Assembly: GCA_022650455.1 (NCBI GenBank)
Contig: JALCPO010000017.1
Span: forward strand, 1 to 37,230
DNA: 37,230 bases
Reading direction: 5' to 3'
DNA from: Oscillospiraceae bacterium
GTDB lineage: Bacteria; Bacillota; Clostridia; Oscillospirales; Acutalibacteraceae
The notes under the pieces are model-generated. The model saw only the letters and a list, made by a program, of their open reading frames with translations. It was not told the origin of the DNA and did not search any database. Below are positions 15,359 through 25,105 of the stretch, in pieces; within the stretch, counting starts at the first letter, position 1; every line of letters begins with the position of its first letter. The translations under genes and the position numbers were made by a program.

Positions 15359-17572
15359 TTACTGCGGCAGGCGGGAAGCCAGTTCTTTCATGGTTGGCTC
15401 CGTATGAGTCAGCTTCTGGAACCGAAGGACGTCTTGATCCTCCGGCATCAGCTTTGCAAGCTGGGCGGTTACCTGACCGGCCTGCTCCAGGTTTCCCGTC
15501 CGGAGCAGCGTCTCGATCTTCCGCTTGACCTGTCCGGCAAGGATGTTGAATTCTCCGGCCTTTTTATCCCGCTCGTCCTGCTCTTTTTCAAAACGCTCGA
15601 GCAGGAAGCGGACCGGCTCCTTCATCACCGGATATTCCTTTAACGCCGCCCGCAGCCCGGACAAATAATGGACGCCGTCCGAACGGTCCCGCGCGGCAAA
15701 CGCCTGCCCGGCGTAATAGGCAAACCGGGACCGGCGCGGCAGAACGGCGAGATTGGAAGGCGTAAACAACTCCCTTTTGTAAACCGCGCGGGCGTACTTC
15801 ACGGAAGAATCCGCATAGCTTCGGAACAGCCTGCCGTATTGTTCCGCATCCCGCTCCGCTTCCCGGGTCAGAACCGCACGTTCCAGCAGGCAGACCGTAC
15901 CGGAAAGCCCCCGGACATTTTCAAAGGAATACATGTTGAAATAGCCAAAAACCACGTCCGCAAAATCCGGATGCTGCCTCTGCATGTTGGAGGCAAACGT
16001 CGGCAGATTTTCCGGATCGGTTTTCAGCAAAAACGGCATCAGGTTGATTTTTTCCTTCATGGCGTAATACAGGACGTCCGCATAATTAAAATCCTGCCGC
16101 CAGCTTTTTTGACCAAAACGGTCCAGAGCGGCAAGGGCCGCCTTCCGGTCCTTGTTCAGCTCCGCACAGCACAGGCGGCCAAGCAAAAAGCAGTCGCCGT
16201 CTCCTTCTTCCCGGGCAAAAGCCTCACATACCGCCGCCTGTCTGGAAGGGTATTTGAGAAGATACGATTCGGCGGCCCTCTCGAAATCCCGCAGCTTGCC
16301 GGTATCGTCCAGTTTCAGAAGCTTCCGGTAATACTCCACGGGGACCGACCAGTCCCCCAGCCGGCCGGCAAGCTCGAAACACACGGCCGGGCTTTCGTTT
16401 TTCGTCGAATTCTTCCGGGAAAGGTCCAGTTTTCTCAGGCAGTCCAGCGCCTCTTTCGGCTTTTCCTCTGCCAAAAGCGCCCTGGCGTTGACCACCAGGC
16501 ATTGGTCTCTGGATTCCGGTGAGATGAAATAGAAAATATTGCACATCAGCAGAGCATGGTCAATTTTCCCGTCCAGATAATTCCGATAAAACCGCAGGTA
16601 TCCGCGCCCGTATTTCAGCGCCTCGCCGTACCGCTTCAAAGAAAACGCCGAAATCTGGCCCATCCGGAAAAACTCCAGATCAAAAACGCTCGGCCGGAGT
16701 TTGTGAGACAGGAATTCCGTCAGCGTGTTCAGCACGTCTTCATGGCATCCCCACAGAAAATATGCGCGCATCCGGTAAAACGTCATCCGGCTATACGTCA
16801 GCCTGTCTTCCGGCCCGCTGATTGCAATTCCCTTGTCGGCATATTCGACGGCTTTTTCGTACTCTCCCCTGATGATCGCCCGATCCGCGGCCTGGATGAG
16901 CGCTTTCCGGTCCTTCGGATTTTCTTTCAGTTCTTCCAGCAGCAGATCCCGGTTCCGGCGGTCCTTCCGCTCTTTTTCCTCCACGTTGCGAAAAACATAG
17001 CCGTAGTGGTGGACATAATCGTCCAGCATCTTGACCGGCGGCCTCAGCGCAATGTCCTCATGCACTTTATTTCGGAAATGGATTCCCTCGTACATCCGGT
17101 AAACCCGGCAGGCATGATAATCGTGGAAGGTTTCCCCCGTCTGGTCCGTGTAATTCCTCTGAATATAGGAAGCCGCCCAGTACCCGCCGCACTCGCCGCT
17201 GTTAAAAAAGCGGACCAAACCGGCGGTGTCCTCAAACCATTCGTCGCCGTCCAGAAACAGGAACCATTCCCCGCGCGCCGCTTTCAGGCCGGTATTCCGG
17301 GCGGCGGAAAAATCGCCGCACCACGGAAAACGGATGATATGGCCGGTGTACTTTTCCGCGATTTCCACCGTGCGGTCCGTGCTTCCGGTGTCGGTGACGA
17401 TCAGTTCGCTCGGCACGGCTTCGAGCAGAGGCTTCAGAGAAGACAGGCACTTCTCCAGCGTTTTCTCCTCGTTTTTCACAATCAGGCCCACGGTAAGCCG
17501 TATCTCATGCCCGTGGAACGGGCCTTTCCCTTTCGGCGCGGCCGCGTGCTTTGCAGGTATGTACGCTTTCAT
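15359..17572 (-). CDS. Family-2 glycosyltransferase with TPR-like C-terminal region
   Basis: Residues roughly 25-250 form a GT-A fold family-2 glycosyltransferase: LTVGLIVKNEEKTLEKCL, then LIVTDTGSTDRTVEIAEKY, the GDFSAARNTGLKAA block, and the metal-binding FLFLDGDEWFED. The long remainder (about 480 residues) is helical with repeats of the RAIIRGEYEKAVEYADKG type, resembling TPRs. The start chosen is the ATG at 17572, preceded by AGAGGA; an upstream Met at 17611 adds an unconserved tail. Near-identical domain order occurs in SunS-like peptide glycosyltransferases and in glycosyltransferases near flagellin genes. Its place next to flagellin suggests protein glycosylation, but the acceptor is inferred. 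It is convergent with the flagellin gene and has its own promoter. Confidence 0.85.
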   Translation of the reverse strand: MKAYIPAKHAAAPKGKGPFHGHEIRLTVGLIVKNEEKTLEKCLSSLKPLLEAVPSELIVTDTGSTDRTVEIAEKYTGHIIRFPWCGDFSAARNTGLKAARGEWFLFLDGDEWFEDTAGLVRFFNSGECGGYWAASYIQRNYTDQTGETFHDYHACRVYRMYEGIHFRNKVHEDIALRPPVKMLDDYVHHYGYVFRNVEEKERKDRRNRDLLLEELKENPKDRKALIQAADRAIIRGEYEKAVEYADKGIAISGPEDRLTYSRMTFYRMRAYFLWGCHEDVLNTLTEFLSHKLRPSVFDLEFFRMGQISAFSLKRYGEALKYGRGYLRFYRNYLDGKIDHALLMCNIFYFISPESRDQCLVVNARALLAEEKPKEALDCLRKLDLSRKNSTKNESPAVCFELAGRLGDWSVPVEYYRKLLKLDDTGKLRDFERAAESYLLKYPSRQAAVCEAFAREEGDGDCFLLGRLCCAELNKDRKAALAALDRFGQKSWRQDFNYADVLYYAMKEKINLMPFLLKTDPENLPTFASNMQRQHPDFADVVFGYFNMYSFENVRGLSGTVCLLERAVLTREAERDAEQYGRLFRSYADSSVKYARAVYKRELFTPSNLAVLPRRSRFAYYAGQAFAARDRSDGVHYLSGLRAALKEYPVMKEPVRFLLERFEKEQDERDKKAGEFNILAGQVKRKIETLLRTGNLEQAGQVTAQLAKLMPEDQDVLRFQKLTHTEPTMKELASRLPQ

Positions 17573-17627
17573 TGATAAAAATCCTCTCTGTTTCCGAAAC
17601 CGGGGCATCAAAATTTAGAATACCTCT

Positions 17628-17655
17628 ATTATATCTATCGTCCGCAGGCTGTCAA
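17628..17655 (-). promoter_or_regulatory. Consensus sigma-A promoter for the TPR glycosyltransferase
   Basis: On the minus strand TTGACA (17655-17650) and TATAAT (17633-17628) are both perfect consensus hexamers with a 16-nt spacer. The target start codon lies about 55 nt downstream. Confidence 0.85.
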
Positions 17656-17695
17656 TCCTTAGCGTTGCCAAGCTGCGGCGGAGAAAGGAAAAATG

Positions 17696-17704
17696 TGCTA
17701 TAAT
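17696..17704 (+). promoter_or_regulatory. Extended -10 promoter for the second glycosyltransferase
   Basis: TGC-TATAAT is a perfect extended -10 element 23 nt before the start codon at 17727. No convincing -35 box is seen at the right distance, which is acceptable for extended -10 promoters. It is divergent from the 17655 promoter, with about 40 nt between them. Confidence 0.6.
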
Positions 17705-17726
17705 AAAAAGGAAAGAGGGGAAGCCC

Positions 17727-18755
17727 ATGATCCGCATCAGCGTCTGCATGATCGTCAAAAACGAAGAAGCCGTTCTGGACCGCTGCCTGGGCAGCCTTTC
17801 CGGCATCGCGGACGAAATCGTCCTGGCGGACACCGGCTCCGCCGACCGGACCAAAGAAATCGCCGCGAATTATACCGATAAAATCTATAACTTCCCCTGG
17901 ACGGGCGATTTTTCCGCCGCGCGGAATTTCGTGTTTTCCAAGGCGTCGATGGATTACATCTATTCCGCGGACGCCGACGAAGTCCTGGACGAGGAAAACC
18001 GCCGGAAATTTCTGCGGCTGAAGCGGACTCTGCCGCCGGACGCGGAAATCGTTCAGATGAAATACGCCAACCAGACGCGGTACAACACCGCCTACAATTT
18101 CGACACGGAGCTCCGCCCGAAACTGTTCCGGCGCCTGCGCACGTTCCGCTGGGTCGACCCGGTCCACGAAACCGTCGACCTGGGCGTCCGCATCGTCAAC
18201 AGCGGCATCACCGTTCGCCATATGCCCGCCGGCCTTCATTCCGGCCGGGACTTCTCCCTGCTGGAAGCCGCCGCGAAAGCGGGCCCCCTGAGCGAACGCC
18301 TTGCCCGGATGTACGCCAAGGAGCTGTTCATCAGCGGCACAGACCGCGACGTGCTGGCGGCGCTTCCCTGCTTCGAGCCGGTCCTGCACGACGAAAACCG
18401 CGGCCTCGACGAAGTGCGCGTGGCGCAGTGCGTCGCCGTGCGGGGTGCCCGGCTGAAAGGCGACGCGGCCGCGATGTTCAAAACGGCCCTCAAAAACGTC
18501 ATCGCCGATCCGTGCGCCGAAGTCTGCTGCGAGCTGGGCGCATACTTCAAGGCGTCCGGCGACTGGGAAGAGGCGGCTACCTGGTACTACACCGCGGCCT
18601 TCGGGGCGCAGAGCGAGCTGAATGTCCATTCTTCCGGAGATATTCCCCTGCGCGGCCTCGCGGCCTGCTACGAGAAGCTCGGCGCCCCCGCCGAGGCGGA
18701 AAAATACCGTTCCCGTGCTGACGAATGGGTTCCCCCGCAATCCGGTGACACATAA
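17727..18755 (+). CDS. Family-2 glycosyltransferase
   Basis: The 342-residue protein begins with the GT-A domain ISVCMIVKNEEAVLDRCLGS, then IVLADTGSADRTKEIAANY, NFPWTGDFSAARNFVF, and the metal site SADADEVLD. It is clearly homologous to the product of the divergent neighbour over its first 200 residues, but has only a short helical tail with TPR-like words (GDWEEAATWYYTAA, LAACYEKLGAPAEAEKY). The ATG follows AGAGGGGAAG. The most likely role is transfer of a sugar to a protein or cell-surface acceptor; the pairing with flagellin is suggestive only. No membrane segment is seen. Confidence 0.85.
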   Translation: MIRISVCMIVKNEEAVLDRCLGSLSGIADEIVLADTGSADRTKEIAANYTDKIYNFPWTGDFSAARNFVFSKASMDYIYSADADEVLDEENRRKFLRLKRTLPPDAEIVQMKYANQTRYNTAYNFDTELRPKLFRRLRTFRWVDPVHETVDLGVRIVNSGITVRHMPAGLHSGRDFSLLEAAAKAGPLSERLARMYAKELFISGTDRDVLAALPCFEPVLHDENRGLDEVRVAQCVAVRGARLKGDAAAMFKTALKNVIADPCAEVCCELGAYFKASGDWEEAATWYYTAAFGAQSELNVHSSGDIPLRGLAACYEKLGAPAEAEKYRSRADEWVPPQSGDT

Positions 18756-18776
18756 ATTTCCCATTCTGTTCATAAA

Positions 18777-18806
18777 TTGTTTATCATTCATCATAATAGA
18801 TATGAT
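18777..18806 (+). promoter_or_regulatory. Probable promoter of enolase
   Basis: TTGTTT (18777-18782) and TATGAT (18801-18806) are spaced by 18 nt in a strikingly AT-rich 90-nt gap upstream of eno. Several other TATNAT-like sequences are nearby (TATTAT, TAGTAT), so the exact -10 is uncertain. Confidence 0.45.
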
Positions 18807-18826
18807 ATGTTTATTATTAGAGATAG

Positions 18827-20155
<1,329 letters not shown>

Positions 20156-20165
20156 CATTGTTTGG

Positions 20166-20205
20166 AAAAAAGGGTTCCATGCGTTCGAGCATGGAACCCT
20201 TTTTT
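20166..20205. terminator. Bidirectional terminator between eno and the chemoreceptor gene
   Basis: A 17-bp perfect inverted repeat, AAAAAAGGGTTCCATGC with its complement, closes the loop GTTCGA. It ends in six T on the plus strand and, by symmetry, six T on the minus strand. It serves eno (+) and the convergent chemoreceptor gene (-), whose stop is at 20209. Confidence 0.95.
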
Positions 20206-20208
20206 CTG

Positions 20209-21918
20209 TCAGGCCTGTTCCGGGCTTTGCCTCAGCCTGACCCAGGCAATTTCCTTTTTCAGCGCATCTGCCTGGGCGGAAAGCTCCTCGCTCGCGGCCG
20301 CGCTTTCTTCCGCCGTGGCCGAATTGGTCTGTACCACCGACGAAACCCGCCCGACCCCCTGCGTGATCTGCGCAATGGAAGCGGCCTGCGCATCCGAAGA
20401 CCGCTTGATGTTCCGCACGGCCTGATCGAGCCCGTTCACCGCGCCCGCGATTCTGGAAAGGGACCGGGCCGTGGAATCGGAGAGCTTCTGACCCTCCCGG
20501 ACCCTTTCGATTGAGTTGCCGATGAGGGCGGTCGTCTGCTTTGCCGCTTCCGCCGATTTCCCCGCCAAGCTGCGGACCTCGTCCGCAACCACGGCAAAGC
20601 CCTTCCCCGCTTCGCCCGCCCGCGCGGCTTCCACCGCGGCGTTCAAAGCCAGGATGTTGGTCTGGAACGCGATGCTGTCGATGACTTTTATGATTTTCCC
20701 GATCTCCTCGGACGCCTTTTCCATGGCGTTCATCGCGGCAAGCATCTGTTCCATCTCCGTATTGCCCTCCGCCGCTTCCCGGGCCGCGGCATCCATTTTT
20801 TTCGCCATTTGGTCGATCTGCCGCACGTTGCTTTCCACATTCTGCGAAACCTCGGAAATCGACGCGGAAAGCTGCTCCACGGAACTGGCCTGTTCCGTGG
20901 CACCCTGGGCAAGCTCCTGCGCGCCGTCGGCAATCTGCCGGGAGCCGCTGTCCACCTGTTCCGCCGAGCTCCGGATCCGGACGAAAATCCGGTTCAGGTT
21001 ATCCAGAATGGTGTTCAGCGCATCGGAAATCGGACGAAAATCGCCTTCATAATTGCGGACGGTGCCATACGAGCACTCCCCTTTTGCAATGCCGACCAGC
21101 AGCTCCGACGTCTGCTGCACGACCCGGCTGATTCTGGAGAACGCGAAGTTCAGGGATTCCGCGACCGAGCCGATCTCATTCTGCGAGGCATAGCGCACCC
21201 GGACCGACAGGGTTCCGTCCGCGAACTGGCGGGCCACTTCTTCCAATTCCCGGAGGGGCCTGCCGACGGAACGGGAAATCGTGATTCCCAGAACGATGGA
21301 AGCGGCAATCCCCACGGCGGAAAAGGCCAGCAGAAGGAACAGGGCCGCCGTCGTCGACCTTGCATTCTCCGCATCCGCCGCGGCCGCTTCCTGAAGCAAC
21401 GCGGTCATATACGCCTCGTAGGCGCTCTGAATCTGATCGTGGACCCTCAGGGATTCATTCAGGAGCGTTCCCGCCGCCGGCAGTCTGCCGGCCTGCAGGT
21501 CCTGACCGATTTCTTTCATATCCGGCTCAAAGACTCCGTCGAACTGCGCCCGCGCGGCTTTGATCTTCGTTTTCCATTCCGGGCTGTCAATGGTCGCGGC
21601 CAGCTTGGCGTCATACGTCTGAAACTCTTTTAAGCTGCTTTCCACCGCCGCCAGATCGGACTTCCGCTTTTCCGAATCAGCCTGGTTGATGACCGCGTCC
21701 CTCGAAAAAGCCTGCACGGAACTGAGGCTCACCAGAATTTTCGTCAGATACGGCATAGAAACCATCCGGCTGCCGTACAGGTCGCTCATTTCATTTTTCT
21801 CCCGGAGCAGGCTGAAAATTCCGTAAGCCGAAACGAACGCCAGGATGCACGAAACCGCCAGGAAACCGGAAATCAGCCGTTTGGAAATTTTTACATCTTT
21901 TAGTTTTTTGATCTTCAT
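20209..21918 (-). CDS. Methyl-accepting chemotaxis protein with four-helix-bundle-type sensor
   Basis: This is a transmembrane chemoreceptor. The 569-residue product has a first membrane helix at about residues 15-36 ([20 protein letters not shown]). A helical extracytoplasmic domain of about 150 residues follows (4HB_MCP-like). A second membrane helix lies at about 190-212, then a HAMP domain ([19 protein letters not shown]), and the signalling domain carries the invariant hairpin tip [20 protein letters not shown] with [17 protein letters not shown]. The C-terminus ends SPEQA with no NWETF-type CheR tether. Its start follows AGAAAGGG. No ligand can be assigned. Confidence 0.95.
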   Translation of the reverse strand: MKIKKLKDVKISKRLISGFLAVSCILAFVSAYGIFSLLREKNEMSDLYGSRMVSMPYLTKILVSLSSVQAFSRDAVINQADSEKRKSDLAAVESSLKEFQTYDAKLAATIDSPEWKTKIKAARAQFDGVFEPDMKEIGQDLQAGRLPAAGTLLNESLRVHDQIQSAYEAYMTALLQEAAAADAENARSTTAALFLLLAFSAVGIAASIVLGITISRSVGRPLRELEEVARQFADGTLSVRVRYASQNEIGSVAESLNFAFSRISRVVQQTSELLVGIAKGECSYGTVRNYEGDFRPISDALNTILDNLNRIFVRIRSSAEQVDSGSRQIADGAQELAQGATEQASSVEQLSASISEVSQNVESNVRQIDQMAKKMDAAAREAAEGNTEMEQMLAAMNAMEKASEEIGKIIKVIDSIAFQTNILALNAAVEAARAGEAGKGFAVVADEVRSLAGKSAEAAKQTTALIGNSIERVREGQKLSDSTARSLSRIAGAVNGLDQAVRNIKRSSDAQAASIAQITQGVGRVSSVVQTNSATAEESAAASEELSAQADALKKEIAWVRLRQSPEQA

Positions 21919-22030
21919 CTTGGATCCCTTTCTCTGTCATTTTGTCTATCTGAGGAAAGTGCTGCTTGTATAATAATTCCATTAATTTAAAATTATAGAG
22001 GAATAGTTCCAATATTTTACGGCCCGGTTT

Positions 22031-22058
22031 AGTATAACATGACAAGACAAAAAGTCAA
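22031..22058 (-). promoter_or_regulatory. Sigma-A promoter of the first chemoreceptor gene
   Basis: On the minus strand TTGACT (22058-22053), a 16-nt spacer and TATACT (22036-22031). A palindrome GGAATAGTTCC lies about 20 nt downstream (22000-22010) and could be an operator. The leader to the start codon is about 105 nt. No sigma-D-type promoter is seen in this gap. Confidence 0.72.
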
Positions 22059-22076
22059 TCTTTTCCCCTGAAAAAC

Positions 22077-22102
22077 AAAAAACCCGCGCCGTCAGGCGTG
22101 GG
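22077..22102 (-). terminator. Terminator of the second chemoreceptor gene
   Basis: On the minus strand CCCACGCC - TGAC - GGCGCGGG forms an 8-bp stem (one G-U pair) followed directly by TTTTTTG. It begins about 27 nt after the stop codon at 22129. Confidence 0.85.
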
Positions 22103-22128
22103 CCGGGAAAGGGTTTCCTCCGGGTCGT

Positions 22129-23439
22129 TCAGACGGCCTTTTGCAGGCCGGTGCCGGTGTTTGCAGCGGAACCCGCGGATTTTTTCAGCTTGAATCTGCT
22201 CAGTTCCTTTTTCAGAAGCTCCGCCTGGCCGGAAAGCTCCTCGCTGGCGGCTGCGCTCTCCTCCGCCGTGGCGGAATTGGTCTGGATGACCGAGGAAATC
22301 TGTTCCATACCCTGCGTAATCTGGGCGATGGCTGCGGACTGCGCGGCCGACGCCTCGTTGATTTTCCGGACGGTTTCGTCGAGCTGTTCGATTTTTTTCG
22401 TCACGCCGTCCAGCGTTTTTGCCGTGCCGTCCGCAAGCCCTTTGCCGTCCTTGATCTTGCTGATCGCGGTCTCGATCAGGTCCGCCGTCTGCTTGGCGGC
22501 CTCCGCCGACTTGCCCGCCAGGCTGCGAACCTCGTCGGCAACCACGGCGAACCCTTTCCCCGCTTCCCCCGCGCGGGACGCTTCTACGGCGGCGTTCAGC
22601 GCGAGAATATTGGTCTGGAACGCAATATCGTCGATCACCTTGATGATCTTCCGGATCTCGTCGGACGAAGCGCTGATCTCATCCATGGCCGTTAGCATCT
22701 GGTGCATCTGGCTGTTGCCGTCCTTCACATTCCGCGCCGTCGCGTCCAGATACTCCGTCACCTTGGTGACATGGCCGGAATTTTCCTGGACTTTCTGGGA
22801 AATATCCTGGATGGACGCGGAAAGTTCCTCGGCGGAGCTCGCCTGCTCCGTCGCGCCCTGCGCCAGCTCCTGCGCGCCGCTCGAAACCTGTTCGGAACCC
22901 GCGCTGACCTGGTCGGCGGAAGACTGGAAAACCTGAAACGTCCGGTTGGTCCGGTCCAAAATCATTTGAAAAGCGTCCGAGATCCGCGCAAAGTCATTCT
23001 TATAAATTTCGAGCTTTTCGCTGGAATAATCCCCGTCCGCCATTTTTCCCACGGTCCCCGCGATCTCGTCCACAATAACTTTCAGGCGGGAAAAAACATA
23101 GTTCATCGTCTCGGCAAGGCGCCCGATCTCGTCTTTGGACCGGTACTCGATTTTTACGTTCAGCCGGCCGGTGGAAAACAGCTCGCACTTTTCCACGATC
23201 TCATCCAGAGGACCGCCGATCAATTTGACAAGCCGCACCGAGCAGAAAACCGCAAGCGCAACGTCGGCGGCCAGCAGCACGCCGAAAGCGAGGATCTGCG
23301 GAAAGCCGGAACCGGCCCGCAGGCCGCCCGCCGCCGCGGCAAGGCCGACCGCGCACGCAAGGACGCCCGTCAGCCCGACCCCCGCCAGCGATGCGATGAT
23401 TTTTTTTACGATGATTCCCTTTTTCGTCTTTTTCTTCAT
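22129..23439 (-). CDS. Methyl-accepting chemotaxis protein lacking an extracytoplasmic sensor domain
   Basis: The 436-residue chemoreceptor has two N-terminal membrane helices (about residues 12-36 and 46-69) joined by only a few residues. A HAMP-like segment follows ([20 protein letters not shown]), then the signalling domain with [20 protein letters not shown] and [17 protein letters not shown]. The signalling half is highly similar to that of the neighbouring receptor, indicating duplication or domain exchange. Without a ligand pocket outside, it may sense membrane or cytoplasmic state or act in mixed arrays. The ATG follows AAAGGGATCC, the same leader sequence used by the other receptor gene. 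It ends without a CheR-tether pentapeptide. Confidence 0.93.
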   Translation of the reverse strand: MKKKTKKGIIVKKIIASLAGVGLTGVLACAVGLAAAAGGLRAGSGFPQILAFGVLLAADVALAVFCSVRLVKLIGGPLDEIVEKCELFSTGRLNVKIEYRSKDEIGRLAETMNYVFSRLKVIVDEIAGTVGKMADGDYSSEKLEIYKNDFARISDAFQMILDRTNRTFQVFQSSADQVSAGSEQVSSGAQELAQGATEQASSAEELSASIQDISQKVQENSGHVTKVTEYLDATARNVKDGNSQMHQMLTAMDEISASSDEIRKIIKVIDDIAFQTNILALNAAVEASRAGEAGKGFAVVADEVRSLAGKSAEAAKQTADLIETAISKIKDGKGLADGTAKTLDGVTKKIEQLDETVRKINEASAAQSAAIAQITQGMEQISSVIQTNSATAEESAAASEELSGQAELLKKELSRFKLKKSAGSAANTGTGLQKAV

Positions 23440-23549
23440 AATCGGATCCCTTTCTCACGGCGCGTACCATCCATCGAGAATACGCAGTTTGATTTTTTGC
23501 CGGAATCAAAGTCGATCGAAAAATGTAAGAAATTGTCTAACCATCAACA

Positions 23550-23578
23550 ATTATATATTAAGAAAATTGATAAGTCAA
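23550..23578 (-). promoter_or_regulatory. Sigma-A promoter of the sensorless chemoreceptor gene
   Basis: On the minus strand TTGACT (23578-23573), a 17-nt spacer and a perfect TATAAT (23555-23550). The leader is about 100 nt. It is back-to-back with the promoter of the divergent XRE-type regulator gene, making that regulator a candidate controller. Confidence 0.8.
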
Positions 23579-23597
23579 TATAATACATTCCCTATCT

Positions 23598-23606
23598 TGA
23601 TATAAT
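23598..23606 (+). promoter_or_regulatory. Extended -10 promoter of the XRE/S24-type regulator gene
   Basis: TGA-TATAAT is an extended -10 motif; no good -35 lies at the right distance. The TTG start codon is 53 nt downstream. An alternative pair, TTTACT with CATAAT, follows a few bases later. Confidence 0.5.
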
Positions 23607-23658
23607 ATTTACTTTTCCAATATTGTTCACATAATTGTGTAGGAAGGAGAGGAGAAAA

Positions 23659-24273
23659 TTGGCATTGAACCGGATCAAGTTTTTACGGCTGCTGAAAGGG
23701 ATGAAGCAGGCGGAGCTGGCGAAGAAAATCCTCGTCAGCCAGTCGTCGCTTTCCGGGTACGAGAGCGGAAAATTCGAGCCCGATTGCAAAACCCTGCTGA
23801 AATTAGCCGATTTTTTCAACGTATCCGTCGATTATCTTCTTGGAAGGGACAGCCCTCTCACGCCGGAAAGCCAGCTGCTGCAAAAAATACCGGTCTACAG
23901 CCCCGTCCCGGACGGTCCCCCCGAAAAGCTGCCCGTTTTATGCTACTACCAGGAGACGAACCCCTGCGACTTCGGAGCCGGGGAATACTTTGGCTTCTAC
24001 ATCAACAAAGACTGTATGGAACCCCGGATTCTCGCGGGGGACATGGTGATCGCGCACCGGCAGAAAAAGATTCCGAACGCCAGCATCGTCGTCGCCCAGA
24101 TCGGCGAAAAAAAGATGGTCGTAAAAAAATTTTATCGGCTGGAGAACGGGGGAATCGCCTTCCTACCGTACAATCCGAATTATGGCCCGGACTATTTTAC
24201 CGCGGAGCAGGTCGCGTCTCTGCCCGTGCAGATTCTGGGGATCGCCGTGGAGCTGCGCAGAAAAATCCGGTAA
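23659..24273 (+). CDS. XRE-family regulator with LexA/S24-like C-terminal domain, catalytic Ser replaced by Cys
   Basis: Residues 4-62 form an XRE helix-turn-helix (LLKGMKQAELAKKILVSQSS, then LSGYESGKFEPDCKTLLKLA). Residues 90-204 form an S24/LexA-like domain. In LexA-type proteins a Ser-Lys pair carries out self-cleavage. Here the serine position reads KDCMEPRILAGD, giving Cys119, while Lys156 in MVVKKFYR is retained 37 residues later, the same spacing as in E. coli LexA. No obvious Ala-Gly cleavage site precedes the domain. I start at TTG 23659, four bases after AGGAGAGGAG; an upstream TTG at 23635 would put that site inside the gene. It is divergent from the sensorless chemoreceptor gene. 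Targets are unknown. Confidence 0.88.
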   Translation: MALNRIKFLRLLKGMKQAELAKKILVSQSSLSGYESGKFEPDCKTLLKLADFFNVSVDYLLGRDSPLTPESQLLQKIPVYSPVPDGPPEKLPVLCYYQETNPCDFGAGEYFGFYINKDCMEPRILAGDMVIAHRQKKIPNASIVVAQIGEKKMVVKKFYRLENGGIAFLPYNPNYGPDYFTAEQVASLPVQILGIAVELRRKIR

Positions 24274-24294
24274 AAGGGCCCCGGTGCACGGAAA

Positions 24295-24318
24295 GGAGCC
24301 GCCCTTCCGGGCGGCTCC
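24295..24318. terminator. GC-rich hairpin between convergent genes
   Basis: GGAGCCGCCC - TTCC - GGGCGGCTCC is a perfect 10-bp stem between the stop codons of the XRE-type gene (+) and the SDR gene (-). It has no T-run on the plus strand and only TTT on the minus strand, so terminator function is likely but weaker than average. Confidence 0.6.
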
Positions 24319-24342
24319 GAAGCCCCGAAGCGGATGCCTGTG

Positions 24343-25101
24343 TTACCGGGCGTCCGTTTTCTTCTTCTGAAAATGATAAGCGGCCCTCACGACGGCCCGT
24401 TCCGGCAGGAAACGTTCCGCGAAGCGCGCCGCCTTCATAGCGGCGCCGGGGACGATCACGGTTTTGCGCGCGAACATCTTTTTCAGGGCGTACCGGGCGA
24501 CCGCCTCGGCGGAAAGCCCCTTCAGGCCGAATTTTACGTCCGCGACGGAGTTGAATTCCGTTTCGACCGGGCCGGGGCACAGCGCGCCGACATACACATG
24601 GCTCCCGCTTCTCCGCAGCTCCTCGCCGAGGGCCTCCGTCAGGCGCAGGACATACGCCTTGGAAGCGTAATAGCCGGAAAGCAGAGGCCCCGGCTGGAAC
24701 GCCGCGGACGACGCAACATTCAGGATATACCCCGAATCCCGCCGCACGAAATCCCGGCAAAAGAGTTTGGTCAGGATATGGAGCGCGCGGATATTGACGT
24801 CGATCATCTGAAGCTCGCGCCGGAGGTCGGTCTCCAGAAACGGGCCGAAAATTCCGAACCCCGCGCAGTTGATCAGCAGATCGACGGAATCGTCCCTGGT
24901 CCGCCGGTAAAGGTCGAAACATTCCTCTTCCACGGACAGATCCGCCGTCAGGATACGCACGTCGGTTTTCAGCTCGTTCCGCAGCGTTTCGAGCCGGGGC
25001 GTCCGCCGTGCCGCGACGATGAGGTCGCACCCCTGCGCGCTGAGAATCCGCGCCATTTCGCGACCGATGCCGGAACTTGCGCCCGTGATGAGAGCTTTCA
25101 T
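24343..25101 (-). CDS. Short-chain dehydrogenase/reductase (SDR family)
   Basis: An NAD(P)-dependent oxidoreductase of the classical SDR family. The 252-residue product has the dinucleotide-binding TGASSGIG at residues 6-13, the LLINCAGFG motif, and the catalytic Ser...Tyr-x-x-x-Lys in NVASSAAFQPGPLLSGYYAS followed by KAYVL. The substrate is not predictable. Its C-terminal extension (FAERFLPERAVVRAAYHFQK) resembles the DltE/YqjQ-like SDRs. It follows thpR by 4 nt and ends the leftward operon. Confidence 0.9.
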   Translation of the reverse strand: MKALITGASSGIGREMARILSAQGCDLIVAARRTPRLETLRNELKTDVRILTADLSVEEECFDLYRRTRDDSVDLLINCAGFGIFGPFLETDLRRELQMIDVNIRALHILTKLFCRDFVRRDSGYILNVASSAAFQPGPLLSGYYASKAYVLRLTEALGEELRRSGSHVYVGALCPGPVETEFNSVADVKFGLKGLSAEAVARYALKKMFARKTVIVPGAAMKAARFAERFLPERAVVRAAYHFQKKKTDAR

Positions 25102-25105
25102 CTTT

